The notes beneath the pieces are model-generated. The model was not told the origin of the DNA, did no database searches, and was given only the letters and a program-made list of their open reading frames with translations. Below, in pieces: positions 1 through 16,545 of a stretch of 64,000 nucleotides of DNA. Within the stretch, counting starts at the first letter, position 1, and every line of letters begins with the position of its first letter. The position numbers were made by a program, and so were the translations under genes. Source of the stretch: Biomphalaria glabrata (lineage: Eukaryota; Mollusca; Gastropoda; Planorbidae); the NCBI RefSeq assembly GCF_947242115.1, contig NC_074723.1, positions 27,792,043 through 27,856,042 on the forward strand. Reading direction: 5' to 3'.

Positions 1-712
1 ACAATTACGGGTATTGCATAATGCCTTTTTTTTTTTATCCTGCATAGGATTGGCATTTTCCATATTGAATGACAATTTTTGTCTTATTATTTCGGGAGAT
101 TTGTATGAGTTTTCAAAAGATTTTAATAATTTACAGATATTTCCAGGACTTTTTCATATATTTTGCAATGTCATGAGTTTTCCACGAGCTCCTGGTAAAT
201 TGACAGGAGGCCATGGGAAATCTGTATAAGTTACAAAATGGTTTAATTTAATAATTTATACACCTAGAATTAGCACAGATCCTATGAAAGTGAAGGCCCA
301 CTGCGGTCGCATAGGTTACAGTGGCCTAAGGCCAGCTCTGCAAAATAGCGGCGTATGCATCACCACCGGTAAACCAGTAATACATAGTTTAAAAAAAAAC
401 AACAACAAAAAAAAAAAACAACCCATAACAACCAAAAATAAAAAGGCTTCTATTAAATTGCATAAAAAAAAATATGGTAGTGAAAAATGAAAGTGTTGGG
501 TGTGAATTTTCTTTAAATGAAACAAAACTTTTCATTCAACAACAACAACAACAACAAAATTTTAAATGACTGACAACAGACTAATACTAAGTAAAAAGGA
601 ATATATAATAATATATAATGTGTTTAAAACAATTTTATTGTTTAAATTCTAAAATTCTAATTATTCCTAAGGGAATACTAAGATAAAGCAATATTTAATC
701 TACTTGATTTTT
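1..712. other. Non-coding flank downstream of the BAG1-like gene
   Basis: No coding region is recognisable. The stretch is AT-rich, with a GC-richer patch at about 284-370 that looks like a piece of a dispersed repeat, A-rich runs at 389-420, and a short (CAA)n tract near 538-556. Small open frames here are low complexity and show no family resemblance. Confidence 0.5.
634..639 (-). other. Candidate polyadenylation signal of the BAG1-like gene
   Basis: On the minus strand this reads AATAAA, about 75 bases beyond the stop codon at 713-715. It would give the gene a short 3' UTR. The hexamer is common by chance in such AT-rich DNA, so only its position supports the call. Confidence 0.4.
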
Positions 713-6211
<5,499 letters not shown>

Positions 6212-6369
6212 CTGAAATGAATAAAAAAAAAATTTTAATAAAAAAGAACAAAAAAAAAAAAAGTAAAAAAGTTTAAAGATAAAAAATATATAATAAGAAT
6301 GTAAAAGAAAAAATCATTCCAAAGATCTTTCAAAAGTTTTGTGGTACAAGGCTATAATGATTGCTCAGT

Positions 6370-6640
6370 GGAATTTAAGTATCATCATCATCATTATCAT
6401 CATCACACTCCATTTGAGTGAGGGCTTTAAAGGCTCAAATCCAGAAACCCTGCTGTCTTGTGTAGTGCATACATGTCACCATACAGGTTGAGAATTTTTG
6501 GTTTCTCAGACCAGTCGAGACGGAGATCAGCAAGTCTGGGGCAGTCAAACAGATTATGAGGCACAGTTTCCTCTTTTTCCATAGAGCGGGGGCACCGTGA
6601 ATCAAAATTTTGCCATAATTGTTAGAAATATGAACCAACA
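6370..6640 (-). mobile_element. LINE 3'-end remnant (C-terminal zinc-knuckle region)
   Basis: Read on the minus strand this gives ETVPHNLFDCPRLADLRLDW followed by SEKPKILNLYGDM. This resembles the C-terminal H...C motif region that follows the reverse transcriptase in several LINE groups of molluscs. A short (ATC)n tract at 6379-6407 lies at the 3' end. It is only a fragment and the clade is uncertain. Confidence 0.62.
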
Positions 6641-6960
6641 GGACAGTGGGCTGTCCTGCACTTTTCTATAATAGCTTGCTCAGGCCTGGGCAGCCTCCAC
6701 CAAGGGGAAGCGTGGTCAGGGCGCCTCATGTGCTCCCAGATTCCAGGGGCTTTCTTTTTGGGACTTGTCCCAGCACTCAAACCACTTTTCCATTTCTGTT
6801 TTTGAATTTAAGTGCGTGGTACAAAAACCCTAACCCTAAAATACACACACACACACATGCACAACCTTTGGCAAAAAAAAACAACAACAAATCGTTAGTG
6901 AACCATCTCTTGACAGCTAGAAGAAGGTCTGGGGGAGCGCTGCAAGACAGAGGCAGGTCA
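6641..6960. repeat. Unclassified GC-richer dispersed repeat
   Basis: A GC-rich segment (for example GGGGAAGCGTGGTCAGGGCG, CTTGTCCCAGCACTCAAACC) followed by two telomere-like units at 6828-6840, a (CA)n tract and an A-rich stretch. The end carries GGTCTGGGGGAGCGCTGC, a motif seen again near 63630. It looks like a composite of old repeats; nothing codes. Confidence 0.4.
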
Positions 6961-7654
6961 AATTAAGTAAAATAAAGTAATGTGGGAATAAGGGCTGATA
7001 TTGAAATTTATATGAAAATAAAAACACAAGAAGCATAAGTATATCTTTATTAGGCATATTTGATCGTAATATTATCTTCGTGATCTTGATAAAGTTGATT
7101 TAAATTTAGGTTTTGAGGGTCGATAAAAAAATGTCTTCGAAAAATAATATTTGAAAATTATTAATTTTTTTAACTTCTTTTTGTTACAGAACTATAAATT
7201 AAAAGCTCTGCACACACACACAAATTTTGGAAGAGGGAGGAGAATTTAAAGAGACCAATTAGATTCTACTCTAAATTTTTAAATTATTATTTATTTTAGG
7301 ATTCAAGTATAAATTGTGAGTTTTAGTCAGAAGTATTTTTGCAATAGAAAAATCTCAGATTAAAATTATGACAAATTCATGTGCAATAACATAGACACTG
7401 TCTTTTTTTACTTCTATTCTGTTTTAACAGTCAAGTTTTCATTGTAAAAAGGGATGGGGCGGTAGAGTAAAAACAATTAATAATATAAGAGCCTCTATCC
7501 ATTTTATAATTATTGCTAATGAAGGCATATGACATAAAAAAACTAGGGGCAACTCGATACAAGAACTTAATATACATAGCATATATTATATATATAACGT
7601 ATATTAGTGACAAATTGTTTATTAAAAAAAATTAATTTCTTCACTATTTATAAT

Positions 7655-8165
7655 ATAATACAAAAGAAAAAGTATTGGTCTGTCTGGTGAGGGGGGGGGG
7701 GGGGGGTTCCTTCTGGTACTGACCACACTCTTTCATTTTATATTTACTAATGATTTTATTTGAGATTAGAGTGTGGTGTGACATAATATATAAAAAAAAA
7801 TATTTTATTTTATTTATTTATATAAAATATTTTTATAAAATATATAAATGTTCAACTAATTTTGTTCACAAACTATGATTTCTGCAAAAAAATTGGACCC
7901 CCCCCCTCAAAAGGTAGATGTAATCACGGCACCCAATCAGACAACATATCAGAAAGGTGGGGGGACAAAATATTTATTTTTGGTTAAAGTATCACTATAA
8001 GCAGCTAATATATCATATAAATATGTAGCTAATAAAAAAAAAAAGGATCGCACCCCCCCCCCCTTTTTGAAGGCTTAAGAGTGGGGGGAGAGCAGGATTA
8101 ATTTAATTGTCACCCCACCCCCCAAAATTGTCCAACAATCTAGAGGGGGGGGGGGGGGTTTGGCA
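7655..8165. repeat. G/C-homopolymer-bearing dispersed repeat, copy 1
   Basis: Contains runs of G (7691-7706, 8146-8159) and C (7899-7908, 8050-8063) set in AT-rich DNA. The string AATTTTGTTCACAAACTATG (about 7858-7877) occurs in inverse orientation near 15113-15137. The two regions therefore belong to one repeat family. No coding signal. Confidence 0.45.
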
Positions 8166-8221
8166 TAATCTAAGAAATTGGTTTTTAAATATAAATAATT
8201 AGTAATATTATTATTATATTA

Positions 8222-8442
8222 TTATAGCTTTTATATAGCGCTACTTTCATGCTTATAGCGCTTTTGGTCCAATCTCATTTGTGGAATAGTAGGGGGTATC
8301 TAGGAGTTGGTTTTCCTTGCTGCCTTTAGGCGCTCAGTAAACACAACTCTGCCTGAGTCGGGTGTCAAACCTCGAGCCCCTTTCTAGGTAGCCAAGCCAA
8401 GCCAAGTTCAAGCGTACTCGGCCTCTCGACCATGCTTCCCAC
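8222..8442 (-). mobile_element. SINE family B
   Basis: The minus strand starts GGGAAGCATGGTCGAGAGGC (tRNA-like head) and continues with a body containing GTTGTGTTTACTGAGCGCC. It ends AGCGCTATATAAAAGC plus an (ATA)n-like tail. Close relatives sit at 37096-37326 (+) and 59689-59898 (-). Confidence 0.76.
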
Positions 8443-8762
8443 AATATATATATTATTAGCATTGTGTGATTTCTCTACTTAAATATGTCCACACTCCTTT
8501 TGGGAGGGTGTAAGGGAGGGGTGTGTCGGCTGAATGGGGGGAATGCCCCCTACCATCCCCTGGATCTGCCATCCTCTTCTAAAATAAGCTCGCCATAGAT
8601 GATTACTCAGCTTTGGCATGTGTCATCCCCAATACCAATATTTTGACAAGACTACATCACAAATAAACATGTTCTGCTGGAAGCCAGTGTGGACAATATA
8701 GACTATGATATACTCAGAGATATAGAAACACTAATTACCATTCTTTCTCTAAATAATAAATA

Positions 8763-8770
8763 AATGAATA

Positions 8771-8802
<32 letters not shown>

Positions 8803-9012
8803 CAATATAATTTATTATACATTATACAATTATAGATGATCTATATATACTATATTAGTATATATATACAAATATACAATAATATAATATAATATATATT
8901 TAAATTATATATAATAAAATATAATATATATTATAATATAGATCTATCTATAATGATACTATAATTATAATCTATATATATATATTTATAATAGAAATAT
9001 AGAGCCTAATAT
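8763..9012. repeat. TA-rich low-complexity stretch
   Basis: Long imperfect TA/ATA runs including about 16 TA units near 8770-8802. There is no gene. Confidence 0.8.
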
Positions 9013-9015
9013 ATA

Positions 9016-10740
9016 GGAAAGGCCCATCAGCGAAATGGCATATAAAGCGAACACCTCCCCGTAATTTTTATCCATTCTTATTTATTTCAAAAGTAATTGC
9101 AGAACTAATAAAATGGTATTACAAAGACTCTATTTTTCTACATTTCCCACATATTCACTTTTGTTTTCCTCATACAATAAAGCATAGCTGAAGGTCAAAG
9201 TTGACATGTATGGAAATTTCATTGTCAAAACGTTTCCGGATAAACAAGAATAGGTCCAACTTAAGGCAATTTTAAAGCACCAATATATATCGGACGAAAA
9301 AAAATTGCATATTATACTTCTAAATAGATAAGGAAATAGTTATCTAGAATAGCTAGGCTATTCATTCCGTTGAAAAAAAAAAATATTATGGGGTGTTGGC
9401 TCAAAATGACCTTTTAACTCAAAACCTATTCAGCGAACCTATAAGCTTAAAAAGCCATTAATGATAATTTAATGACTGATATAATCTGTTTTTCTTTTTG
9501 TCTTATCTATTCTTATTGTTTGTAAACTGAAATATTAAAATAATAGGCCTATTTTTTTAACCTTAACCCAATGTCTTCGATTTCGAAGATTAAGGATGAG
9601 TGCAGTACGTGTTTCACATGTATATGCCAAGTTGCGACCAGCATATTTTCCCGCATTTTCTTTTTGTCTAAAATGTTTGACTCGCAGCTCTCCAACAGTC
9701 TATCAGAGGTCATATGCTGGCAGTTACTTTCCTCTATGCCAGTGAGGGTGAAATGACGCTTCAGTTGATCTTAACAGCGCTTTCACGGGGGGGAGGCGGG
9801 ACCTCTGTTTTGCCGTCCTCCTTTTTTTAAACTGGCTGGTTAACCTCTTGGTACTAATTAATATGTGTATAAATGTTTAAAAGAAGTGCAGAATTCATTT
9901 TCACAGGGTTCCCCCACCATTCTGAGATTAGGATTTCATGAGATTTCCAAGAGTTTTCCAGGAGAAAATATTCTATTTCAGGAGCGGAAAAAACTCAAAC
10001 TATATATTTAGTAATAAATATAAGAATTACCATATAATATACATGTATAAAATTACAAGATCTCTCCTCAGCCTTTCGTCTCCATGCCCGAAACCCAAGC
10101 TATTGTAGATCTGCCTCCATACATCATCAATCCATCGCATTCAGGATCTGCCTTTGGGTCAATCAGCGTGTGTGTGTGTGTGTGGGGGGGGGGGTCAAGT
10201 TGATGGTGATTTTTAAGTGCACTGAACATTTGTTCTTAAAAAAATAGACGCAGTAACGAGAGTTTATGAAATGGAGAGTAAAACGACGTGGACTAGCCTA
10301 TAGGGAGGAGGCGAGATAGAATTTTGTAGTTTCTTTCTTTCTTTAAAAAAAATATTTGATCGCAAGTTTCGTAGGCTACATAGACATCAGTTCCAAGCAG
10401 AGAAGGGAGATGTGGACCACGAGGAAAGTGAAAACAAATTTAGGCCTAATACCACAAGGAGGACAATAGTTATAACGCTTCATGGAAGAAGTTAGATGAT
10501 AGAACTAATTAAAGCATAATACCTATATTTAAACATGCTATTTCGCTATTTTTACGGCCTTTCGCTCATTATGACTCCCGCGAAAATTGCGTTAGCTGAG
10601 TCAAATTTAGTTTTATCGCTCAATAGCTGAGGAGTCCGCAGATGTTTTCATTTTTTCAATAAGTTTAACCATTGCGGAATTATAAATTCTAAACTAAAAT
10701 CTGGCACAAAAACCTTCGCCATTGGATTTGGTCCTTTCCC
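9016..10740. mobile_element. Candidate DNA transposon with imperfect terminal inverted repeats
   Basis: The left end GGAAAGGCCCATCAGCG and the reverse complement of the right end, GGGAAAGGACCAAATCC, are similar and both run on into GCGAA/ATGGC motifs. The flanks are TA-rich, so a target duplication cannot be judged. The interior (1.7 kb) holds a (GT)n plus G run at 10167-10193 and no recognisable transposase. A 60-codon open frame at 9571-9756 was not recognised on either strand. Confidence 0.35.
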
Positions 10741-12072
10741 ATATATATTAAAGATCTATAAACTATATATAAAATATAGAATAATAAAATTATATTCTTT
10801 AAAGTCATAAAGAAGATCTACACTAGATCTTGATACTAGACCTAGATTCAAATACCAAATACTAATATTATATCCAGGGGCAGGGGCTCATCCTTTATAT
10901 TGGCCATACTCTAGTCTAGATCTCTCTACGACTCTCCAACTCCAGACTATTTTATACTATTATAGATCTAATCTATTTATCTGGGTACTTTTCAGCTCTT
11001 TAGATCTAGAATCTAGATTTAGTATGAGTATGTAAAGACTAAAGTGTTTTTTTTTTTTTATAATCTAGATCTAGATCTAGACTCTAGTATTTAGAATTTA
11101 GACTCTTGGTCTTGGTGACTGGTCATTTCATTTCTCGTCAAGACTTTGACGACTTTACGGTAATAGGCGATATTATGCCGCCCACGCCCTAGCAGGTTCT
11201 TTCGGTGCTCCAGTAGTACCCCACAGCCTCATAAACCTGCACCCAAAAGCTCTACCATCGCAAATTATTATTAACATGAAAACCTATAGATCTATATATA
11301 TCTAACTATAGATCTAGATTCTAGATTCATTTGGTTCCTTATTTAGTCTAGAGATCTAGATATAAAAGTAGACCCTAATCTCGGTCTATTTTTACAATAT
11401 TTCTCTCTTTTCTCATGCCGTCTTTAAGACATTCGCATTCTTCTATAGATCTCTAGAATCTAGATTGTAGACTTCAGATTGATTTACAGTTACAGATTAC
11501 ACATTGATCTAGATTATTCTAGTGAGAATTCAATTAAAATCATCGATGATCTAGATCTATAAATAGTAGATCTAGATTTTTAGTTTGTAGTAAAGTTAAA
11601 TAAATGACATCAATAATTCAATTCATAATCATGATTTATAATATTGATTATCATAATTTAATTAGATAATACATAATACAATCAAAATACACTGAATTAC
11701 ACTCAGTACACTGTCATTGTGAATGTGATGTGTATGTGATACATGACAATAAAATATAAAATATATTAAAAGTAATAAAGTCACAATTAGATCTAGAAAT
11801 AGTATTAGTATTAGACTAAATAAGTAAATTATTAGGTTATAATTATATAGATAGAATCTAGAGTCTAAGAATTCATTATCATTATGATTATGAAATGATT
11901 CACTGGACTGAGATTGAGAATGTCCAGATTGACAATAGACATAGTCAATAGACTTGAACTTGAATAGGCTGATAAATCTATTAGTATTATCTCTATCAAA
12001 AAATGATGATTGACGTGTAAAATTTTTGTACAGATAAAAATTTTATAAAATTTTAAGCAATACAATTTATTT
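10741..12072. repeat. Block dense in AGATCTAGA-type palindromes
   Basis: TCTAGATCTAGA-like motifs recur many times (for example near 11003, 11061-11085, 11300, 11345, 11450, 11545-11580, and on to 12430) in AT-rich DNA. The pieces do not form a regular tandem array. A less AT-rich patch at 11130-11260 interrupts it. No exon could be supported, although the missing first exon of the BAG1-like gene might lie in this direction. Confidence 0.6.
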
Positions 12073-12242
12073 GAAAATGTTTTACTTATTTCGGATGTTC
12101 CTTCAGAGTTGAAGATAATTACTTCCTAGTCCAAACCTCCCGCAGGACGACGGGGGATGGGAGCGGGCAGGGTTTGAACCCGGGACCATCGATAAGTCCG
12201 AACGACAGTCCAGCGTGCAAACCGCACGACCAGGCACCCACC
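12073..12242 (-). mobile_element. SINE family C
   Basis: The minus strand has a tRNA-like head (TGCCTGGTCGTGCGG), a B box (GGTTCAAACCC), then CCGTCGTCCTGCGGGAGG and AACTCTGAAGGAACATCCG. The 8-bp flanks ATTTATTT at 12065-12072 and 12243-12250 are a probable but low-complexity target duplication. A second good copy lies at 27356-27530. Confidence 0.78.
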
Positions 12243-12618
12243 ATTTATTTAATTTATTAGACTCTATACATATATATTGCCTAAATTGGATATAGACTAG
12301 TCATATACTATAGTATAACTATAGCCATAGCATCAAATAATAATGTTAAATGTAGTAGAACATAGGGTAACCAAATATAGATCTAGAATTAGAAGATCGG
12401 TAGATCTAGATTCTAGATCTATAATATATAATATTAGATCTAAATCTAGGTCAGTCTATGTCTCTATAAAAATAGGAAATTTAAATATATTTTTAGAGTC
12501 CTCCAGTTGTGGTAGGAACATTTTAGGTATCCGCCTGGTCAAACTGGTGTTGTTTACTATAAAAAGTATAAATAAAGAATATTTATAATATGTATATATA
12601 GCTACATACATACTCCTT

Positions 12619-13307
12619 CTGTGGCATTTTACGTCTCGTGAGACGATCTTTTCCCTTTGCAACTTCTTGTGTGACTAAAGAGGCCAATCCTTGATACACA
12701 GCTGCGATCACAGGTTGGGCATATAAAATCACCAGGCTGTCCAATGGCTGTGTGAAGCGTCTAGTGTGGTAGCTTAACTTGTTGCCACCGCTGGCTAGCA
12801 TTTGTGAAAGGGGAGCAACTTTGTAAGTCTCTCTTGCCAGTACATAGCCTCTCCACAGCAAGTCCTATGCAGTACCTCCTCGTGGTGGCAGATGGAAACT
12901 GAGGCTGCGAAGCCTCAGGCTAAACTGCAAGGGTCTCGGAGGAGGTTTGGCCCCAAGATGTGAGGCAGGCATGGCCCGTCGGCGTGCGGACACGCCCTGT
13001 TGCCCACAAACCAAACCCCTAGCTATAGGTCAATAGCCGCACTGCCTTGTGTGTGTGTCCCTGTAAGGTCTAAGGCTAAGGGAGTAAACCCTAACAGAAA
13101 ATCCGGTCCTGGAGCCCCGTAGGCGGGGGGACAGTAGTAAGACTACTGCTCTCTGGCAAACTCCTGCAGCCACCTGTCCCCAAATTGTGATGGCTCGCCA
13201 TCCCTTTGGACCCGGTCAGTATGGAAGAGAGGCGGGTGCTGATGTGTGGGCAGCCCAGCACTCGCAAATTTACCGCCCAGGCTTTCCCCCAGCAATGGAG
13301 AGGTCAC
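12619..13307 (-). mobile_element. 5'-truncated retroposon with 12-bp target duplication
   Basis: TACATACTCCTT occurs at 12607-12618 and again at 13308-13319, exactly bracketing a GC-rich 689-bp insert. On the minus strand the insert ends with ACGAGACGTAAAATGCCAC after a perfect hairpin (CGTCTC/GAGACG, 12630-12643). A 12-bp duplication fits LINE-machinery insertion. A long open frame on the minus strand (12614-12864) looks protein-like (LLWRGYVLARETYK) but starts and stops with the insert. I recognise no family and treat it as part of the element. Confidence 0.62.
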
Positions 13308-13353
13308 TACATACTCCTTATATTGTGCTATAAGTATAGAGATATACTATATA

Positions 13354-14400
13354 CAGGGGCATAACTAGGGATTTGGGGGCCCGGGGGGATTGACCTCTTT
13401 GGGGGCCCCTTGAATTTTGACTTCGACATATGACATGAGATAATTTACGCAAAAATATATAAGCCCAAAATCAAATTGGTTCAGTATATCAGTAAACTAA
13501 CTCTTTTAATGAATAATACCATTGTTTATTTGTTAAGTAATGCACAAGTGACAAATCTCAATTGATATCGCTTCATGTTGTGCATTATATGCAGCAAAGA
13601 AATCTATAAGATCATCTACATCGATACTTTCTAGTATTTGTGACTTCACTGACATTAAAGCCATGATAAGCCTTTCTTGTGTCATTGTACTCCTGAGATA
13701 GTTTTTGATGAACTTCAGGTTTGAGAATGATCTCTCACATGATGTAATGGAAGTGGCCTGAGTTAGCGGCATTTGGAGGAGGTTGCAAGGTTTGAGCACA
13801 CGTAATTACCATATGAAACCTGTTTCCTCAATATGTCTATTGGTGATTGTATTACTGGTTTGTTGATGAAAAGTGCTCGTGCATCATTGAAAAAGCGATT
13901 TGCCATTTATTTCATCCTACAAACAGGAAAAGTAGCACAGTTTGTCATAAGCGTGTCTTCATCTAACAGGTGTCTTGGTTCAAGAAGAAACCCAAAGGTA
14001 TCCATTTTCTTTCCAGCCTTTGGAATCTGCCCTTCATCTCCATATGAAATCTGTCCAGCACTTCTGTCGCAACACCTTTGAATTGCAGCTCTATTGACAG
14101 TCCTACATTAGAACTCAACATCTCATCAAGTCTTTTCTTTCTTCTGGTTGTTTTGATTACAGGGAATCCATAGTATTCACTACCTTCTTTTGCGTTTTCG
14201 ATGGATTGGGTTTTTGTCAGTTTCTCATCATTTTGCAGAAAAAACATGAAAGAGTACTAATTTCTTCAGCAGCTTCCCGTATGTGCAGTCCAGACTTGTA
14301 GTTTCTTCTGAACTATATTAATTGGGCGCAGGAGTTTTGACCAGAATTTCAGATAGGCAAAAAATTCTTAATTTTCCACTGCATGATGAAGATTCTGTGC
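13354..14400 (-). pseudogene. hAT-type transposase remnant (ZMYM1-like, dimerisation domain) with one terminal repeat
   Basis: The left end, CAGGGGCATAACTAGGGATT at 13354, has the form of a hAT terminal repeat. Inside, the minus strand encodes the C-terminal hAT dimerisation signature SCERSFSNLKFIKNYLRSTM (13533-13799), ending about 180 bp from the terminus. Upstream parts in other frames (LSIELQFKGVATEVLDRF, 13963-14247; KKLQVWTAHIREAAEEIS, about 14290) belong to the same protein. At least two frame changes and an in-frame stop near 13910 break it. The N-terminal zinc finger, catalytic core and second terminus are absent, so it is a truncated dead copy. Confidence 0.76.
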
Positions 14401-14469
14401 TAATATTATATGATATTACGCCATTGTTGGTTGTTTATGTTTTGTGCGAAAATAAAAGAATTTAAAGCA

Positions 14470-14760
14470 TAAAAAGTGGGATAGATCCATATCTCGCTAT
14501 GCTCGAGTATAGAAATACTCCGATAAGAGGACTGCCGTTCACCATCACAACTGCTGATGAGTAGAAGACTCAGGGATATCCTTCCAACTTATCCCAAACT
14601 ATTGAAACCATCGGTAGCTGACAATGCAGAGACATTACTCGAACGAACGACAGATGAAAAGCAAAGTGAAATACGATGCAAAAGCAAGATGAATTTTAGT
14701 ATAGAATTCAGACAATTTGTATACGAATTTATTACTTATGTTAATAATATATACTAATTA
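14470..14760 (+). mobile_element. Ty3/gypsy integrase-region fragment (fossil)
   Basis: The translated text LAMLEYRNTPIRGLPFT and LRDILPTYPKLLKPSV resembles the C-terminal half of gypsy-type integrases. The piece is under 300 bp, has no LTR and is broken. It lies head to head with the hAT remnant. Confidence 0.6.
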
Positions 14761-14784
14761 TTTATATTTCAACCTAATTTTAGA

Positions 14785-14852
14785 TTATTTTGCCCCCCCC
14801 CTCTAGTATGTTGCTCGATTTGGTGGGGCTGGGAGGGGGCCATGGCATCGAC

Positions 14853-14883
<31 letters not shown>

Positions 14884-15185
14884 AAAAAACAAAAAAAAAA
14901 CAACAACGTTCAAGTGGGGGGGGGGGGCAGTCCAATTTATTTGTAGAAATCACAGCTTGCTAACAGAATCAATTATCTATATGATTAAAACTTGTTATTG
15001 ATATTTTAACCAATCTTTATATTATGTCGTTCCCCTGTTAGCCTATTACTGCCCTTCCCACCTAAACTCTTTGAGTTGAGAGGGGGGGGGGGCATCCTAC
15101 TTTATGGAAAAATTATAGTTTGTGAACAAAATTAGTTGAATTAATATATAAATTGTATATTATGTCACTCCCCTTCTGGTATTTT
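14785..15185. repeat. G/C-homopolymer-bearing dispersed repeat, copy 2
   Basis: Two or more related units with C or G runs (14791-14801, 14851-14873, 14918-14930, 15079-15092), a long A tract at 14874-14890, and the motif ATAGTTTGTGAACAAAATTA, which is the inverse of sequence near 7858-7878. Non-coding. Confidence 0.45.
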
Positions 15186-15500
15186 GGCCACCTCAATGAT
15201 TTGCCCAGCTCACTGCGGACACGTAAGCTGCTTTATGCCAATGATATTGTCCTCTGTCAACCAGGAAGCGAGCTGATCAAATGCAGGCAGCACTTCAAGC
15301 AGACCTCCATATAATCTCTTCATATTGTAACAAATGTCAGAATCTGCAGTGATGAATGCAAGAAAACGCTTTTGGCGTTGGAGCTTTGCCCCGAACTCCA
15401 CTGATTAAAAATGAGCTGTAGATATCAGGAGAACGCATTTCTGCAGTGAAGAATACAAGAAAACGCTTTTGACGTTGGGAAAATGCTTACAGCACTCCCC
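15186..15500. repeat. Dispersed repeat with an internal 40-bp direct duplication
   Basis: GCAAGAAAACGCTTTTGGCG (15357-15376) recurs with small changes at 15449-15473, each time after a CTGCAGTGA motif, and the end carries CACTCCCCCAGACCTCC. A 63-codon minus-strand open frame runs through one copy. It is judged to be a by-product of the repeat. Confidence 0.4.
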
Positions 15501-16522
15501 CAGACCTCCTAACTTGCAAGAGAAAGGCCTCAACAAGACTGTTTTTTGTTTTTTTTTCACCGAAGGTTCATATCTAACTTTCTTTAAGCGCTTCTTGAAT
15601 TCAAGGGTTAAAAAAAAAAAGGAATATTATTTGTTTCGCTGGGGTGTCTCCGTGTCATTTCATTGAAAGATGCCAATTATTTGTGTTGGAAGATGTTATA
15701 ATGCAGGACTATCCACTGAAGAATGCAAGTACAAAAAAGTGTGTGTTAGGGAAGATGGAGGTTAAGAAAACTCATGAGTAGTGTTGGGTGGGTGGGGTAG
15801 GGAAGTGTGGTGCACTATAATGCTAGCAGTCTGAGAATGTAAAATATTTTTTAGGTTATAATAATATGTTTAAAAGATTGAGTAGTTGTGATATAAATAT
15901 GTCTGAAATAATTTATTTGTATTTTTAGTTTAACATTTTTGGTGCATTGGTTCTAAAATATAATGAAATGTCTGTAATTCATTAGAGAATTAGAAAATGT
16001 CTGTGAAAAAATTAATGGGTAATCCCTTGCAAAGTGAACTCTAGATTTTAGTTACTATCTTTTTGAGTAATTCATTCTTTTAATCTCTTACTTGTTTTTT
16101 TTTTTCAGGATTGTAAGTCATGACTTCAGTTAAATTGAACTTTGAATACATAATTGACTCTTTTAGAACTAAAGCTTATTAGGTAAATCATTCATGTTAT
16201 AGGGAGGTGAAACCAATATTTCATATACTTAGAAAGCTTTACATACTTGAAACACATGTTAATACTCACCATTTTTCTGTTAAAGATTTTTACCAGAGTT
16301 TTTAATAATTATTTCAAGTATCATTAGTAAAGTTTAATTTAAAACAATGTCAAATATTCAGCACTGTAATTTTACAAATTCAAAGAAAAAATATTTTTAG
16401 TGTATTTTTTTATATTTTGTTTTCAAATAAAAAACATTTTAAATTTTAATTTGACATCTATCAATTTCTTGTTCATATATGAGGTCTACAAATATCTTGT
16501 CTATTTTATTTTTTGTTCCTAG
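15501..16522. other. Upstream region of the GT92 gene
   Basis: No coding exon is visible. A splice acceptor (TTTTGTTCCTAG) ends at 16522, so at least one 5' non-coding exon should lie to the left, but its position cannot be fixed from sequence alone. A G-rich stretch (GGGTGGGTGGGGTAGGG) is at 15785-15801. Confidence 0.4.
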
Positions 16523-16545
16523 GTTTCAATGCTATCAAGTTAATA

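Noticed and set aside
6828-6840. Telomere-like CCCTAACCCTAAA
   Set aside because: Only two units, inside a dispersed repeat; no sign of a chromosome end.
9571-9756. 60-codon open frame with balanced composition
   Set aside because: No recognised family on either strand; lies inside a candidate inverted-repeat element.
11240-11280. Minus-strand ATGGTAGAGCTTTTGGGTGC followed by a phase-1 GT, as a first exon for the BAG1-like gene
   Set aside because: The phase fits, but the donor is weak, the peptide (MVELLGA) is too short to recognise, and nothing else supports it.
12583-12864. Minus-strand open frame (LLWRGYVLARETYK...) with apparent splice borders, which looks like a real exon
   Set aside because: It lies inside an insert bounded by an exact 12-bp target duplication, and one border coincides with the duplication. 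More likely part of a retroposon; no family was recognised.
15210-15401. Minus-strand open frame beginning MEFGAKLQRQKRF
   Set aside because: Overlaps a repeat whose second copy lies at 15449; no domain recognised.
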